In this document: positions 62,567 to 64,000 of the stretch, one piece after another | Position numbering within the stretch: position 1 is the first letter of the stretch | How the letters are laid out: each line of letters starts with the position of its first letter | Assembly (NCBI RefSeq): GCF_900230185.1 | Contig: NZ_OCSR01000001.1 | Coordinates: forward strand, 4,030,001-4,094,000 | DNA: 64,000 nucleotides | Reading direction: 5' to 3' | Source: Burkholderia sp. OK233 | Lineage (GTDB): Bacteria; Pseudomonadota; Gammaproteobacteria; Burkholderiales; Burkholderiaceae | The notes under the pieces: generated by a model | What the model saw: the letters and a program-made list of their open reading frames with translations, nothing else | Told to the model about the DNA's origin: nothing | The model's database searches: none | Program-made: the position numbers and the translations under genes

Positions 62567-64000
62567 GTGACCTCCAACACGCCAATGCGCCGCCTAGCCC
62601 GTCCCCGCCTGAATGCCCTTGCCGCGCTGCTGTTGCTCGCCTCGACGGCCCATGCTCAACAGCCGGCCGACGTCGCCGGCAGCTTCGCGCAACTCGGCAG
62701 CGGCCGTCTCGCGACGCGCACGGTGTCGCTGGCCGAACTGGGAATGCGCGATCCGGTCGTGTTGCGTGCGCCGGACGGCCGTCAGGAACTGTATCTGCCA
62801 GTGCCGGCCGGCGTGCCGTTGAGCGACGCAGCCTTGCAGATCGACGGCAACTATCTGCGCGGCAACGGCGGCCGCACGACCATGCTGGTGTCGCTCGACG
62901 GCGCACCGGTGCTCTCGCGCAGCCCGACACAGGACCAGGGCGATGCGTCGGCGAGTCTCGGCGTGGATGGCGCGGCACGGCCGGGCGGCTTCGTGCGTGT
63001 GGGCCTCGACTGGTCGTCGGTGCTCAGCGATAACGTCTGTACCGATCAGACCGCGATCGGCAACGTCTGGCGCATCGCGCCGACTTCGCGCCTGACCTAT
63101 CGCTATGATCCGGACGCGATCGTCGATCTGCGCAGCGCGTGGAGCGCCTTGCCGCAAAAGCCGGTAGTGATGCTCGGCGCGAGCACGCTCGCGGCACCGG
63201 CGTTCGATGCAGGCTGGCGCATCGAAGCGCTGCTGCAACGCGAAGGCCGCACGCCGGCAACGCGGGCGTGGCCGACGGTGGGCGACACGGTCGATCTGAG
63301 CGACATCGAAGTGCCGGCGCCGCTGCGCGCGGTTCCGGCTTTTGCGGCGCTGGCCGCGGGCGGTTCGCACAAGCTGGCGAACCCGGCGGAAGCGGGCGCC
63401 TTGATCGCACTCACGCCGCGTTCTGCGTTCGCGCCGGACGTGATCGTCGCCGACGACACGGTGCGCAACACGCTGAAGACTTCCCTCGATGCGTTGCGCG
63501 AACAGGTCGTCAGCGCCGCGCCGGGCGCCAGCGAGGCATTCGATGCATGGCGCGCCCGCGCGATCGATCCGATCGCGAGGCCGCTCGCCTCGGGCGAAGT
63601 GCGCCTTGCTCACCTCGGTGGTCAGACTGCGATCGTGGTCGGCGATAACGACGGCGTGGCGGTCCTCGCGCGCACGTGGCGTCCGATCGACGCGACGAGC
63701 CGTCTCGTGGTCCATCAGATCGACACCGCACCGAACACGCGCGGCGACGAAATCGCGCTGTCGCTGCTGGGCGGCCAGCCGCGCACGCTCGACGTGCAGG
63801 GCCGCGCCACCTGGGACGCGAGTTTCGATCTGGGTGCGGCATCGGGCAACGGCAAGTTGCCGGGCACCGTGGTGCTCGACGTGGCGGCGTCGCCGACGCT
63901 GAACAACACCGCGCAAACCGCCTCGATCTATTTCAACGACGTGCTGATCGGCTCGCAACTGCTGACCGCCAACGGCAAGCCGCAGCGCATCACCGCACGC
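62567..64000 (+). CDS. BcsB-like exopolysaccharide/cellulose synthase periplasmic subunit (partial)
   Basis: Frame 2 is open from the GTG at 62567 to the window end (478 codons, no stop). A signal peptide runs to about AHAQQ. The mature part has LYLPVPAGVPLSDAALQIDG, GFVRVGLDWSS, SRLTYRYD, ending in IYFNDVLIGSQLLTANGKPQ, which fits the strand pattern of BcsB-type carbohydrate-binding periplasmic proteins that guide nascent polysaccharide and respond to c-di-GMP-linked synthases. Family assignment is by pattern only. ATG at 62585 is an alternative start. Together with wecB it suggests a ManNAc-containing exopolysaccharide locus. Confidence 0.65.
   Translation, partial: MTSNTPMRRLARPRLNALAALLLLASTAHAQQPADVAGSFAQLGSGRLATRTVSLAELGMRDPVVLRAPDGRQELYLPVPAGVPLSDAALQIDGNYLRGNGGRTTMLVSLDGAPVLSRSPTQDQGDASASLGVDGAARPGGFVRVGLDWSSVLSDNVCTDQTAIGNVWRIAPTSRLTYRYDPDAIVDLRSAWSALPQKPVVMLGASTLAAPAFDAGWRIEALLQREGRTPATRAWPTVGDTVDLSDIEVPAPLRAVPAFAALAAGGSHKLANPAEAGALIALTPRSAFAPDVIVADDTVRNTLKTSLDALREQVVSAAPGASEAFDAWRARAIDPIARPLASGEVRLAHLGGQTAIVVGDNDGVAVLARTWRPIDATSRLVVHQIDTAPNTRGDEIALSLLGGQPRTLDVQGRATWDASFDLGAASGNGKLPGTVVLDVAASPTLNNTAQTASIYFNDVLIGSQLLTANGKPQRITAR

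Overview
The window is GC-rich, gene-dense chromosomal DNA from a Burkholderiaceae bacterium, most like Paraburkholderia. This is inferred from protein character: many LysR regulators, MHS-type transporters, SDR enzymes, DUF4142 and DUF1328 proteins, and an interspersed intergenic repeat that I associate with that genus. No rRNA, tRNA or CRISPR array was found. Both ends cut genes: an MHS transporter on the left and a BcsB-like exopolysaccharide subunit on the right.

1-24.3 kb is mostly ordinary metabolism. It holds an amidohydrolase, a DMT exporter divergent from a LysR gene, a Zn-type asparaginase, a DUF4238-like protein, a CheV chemotaxis coupling protein, DUF4142, a TPR glycosyltransferase, an aldo/keto reductase, a lipoprotein with a cyclic-nucleotide-binding-like fold, two SDRs with a LysR gene, and a small SSB-like protein. 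An AidB-type acyl-CoA dehydrogenase, a CoA transferase and an MHS transporter form one operon beside a LysR gene, followed by a double-domain Asp/Glu racemase homologue. Two sites, 5.78-6.57 kb and 15.64-17.11 kb, carry inverted copies of the same ~65-bp repeat. One pair encloses a non-coding cassette with a hexamer tandem repeat; the other encloses an IS4-family element.

24.5-30.6 kb is one giant gene: two complete UvrA proteins fused head to tail (about 1961 aa, four ABC ATPase modules). A near-consensus LexA (SOS) box lies just upstream.

31.1-53.8 kb looks like a functional island for envelope passage and processing of peptides: tonB-exbB-exbD-exbD, a periplasmic TPR protein, an XRE-cupin regulator, a TonB-dependent receptor with its own terminator, and then a Yej-type peptide ABC importer (yejABEF). 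The importer genes overlap tldD, tldE, two paralogous GNAT acetyltransferases and an RND pump. An IS5-family element with intact inverted repeats and a TTAA target duplication sits between yejA and yejB. Removing it restores an 8-nt intergenic gap. The genes together suggest uptake, proteolysis and modification of a peptide-like substrate or peptide antibiotic. This is inference.

53.8-64 kb holds a LysR remnant, a conserved small protein, a GlxA-like AraC regulator, an RmlC/RfbC epimerase, an RhtA-like exporter divergent from a LysR gene, a third GNAT, a 53-aa DUF1328 protein, and the start of an exopolysaccharide locus (wecB, then a BcsB-like protein running off the end).
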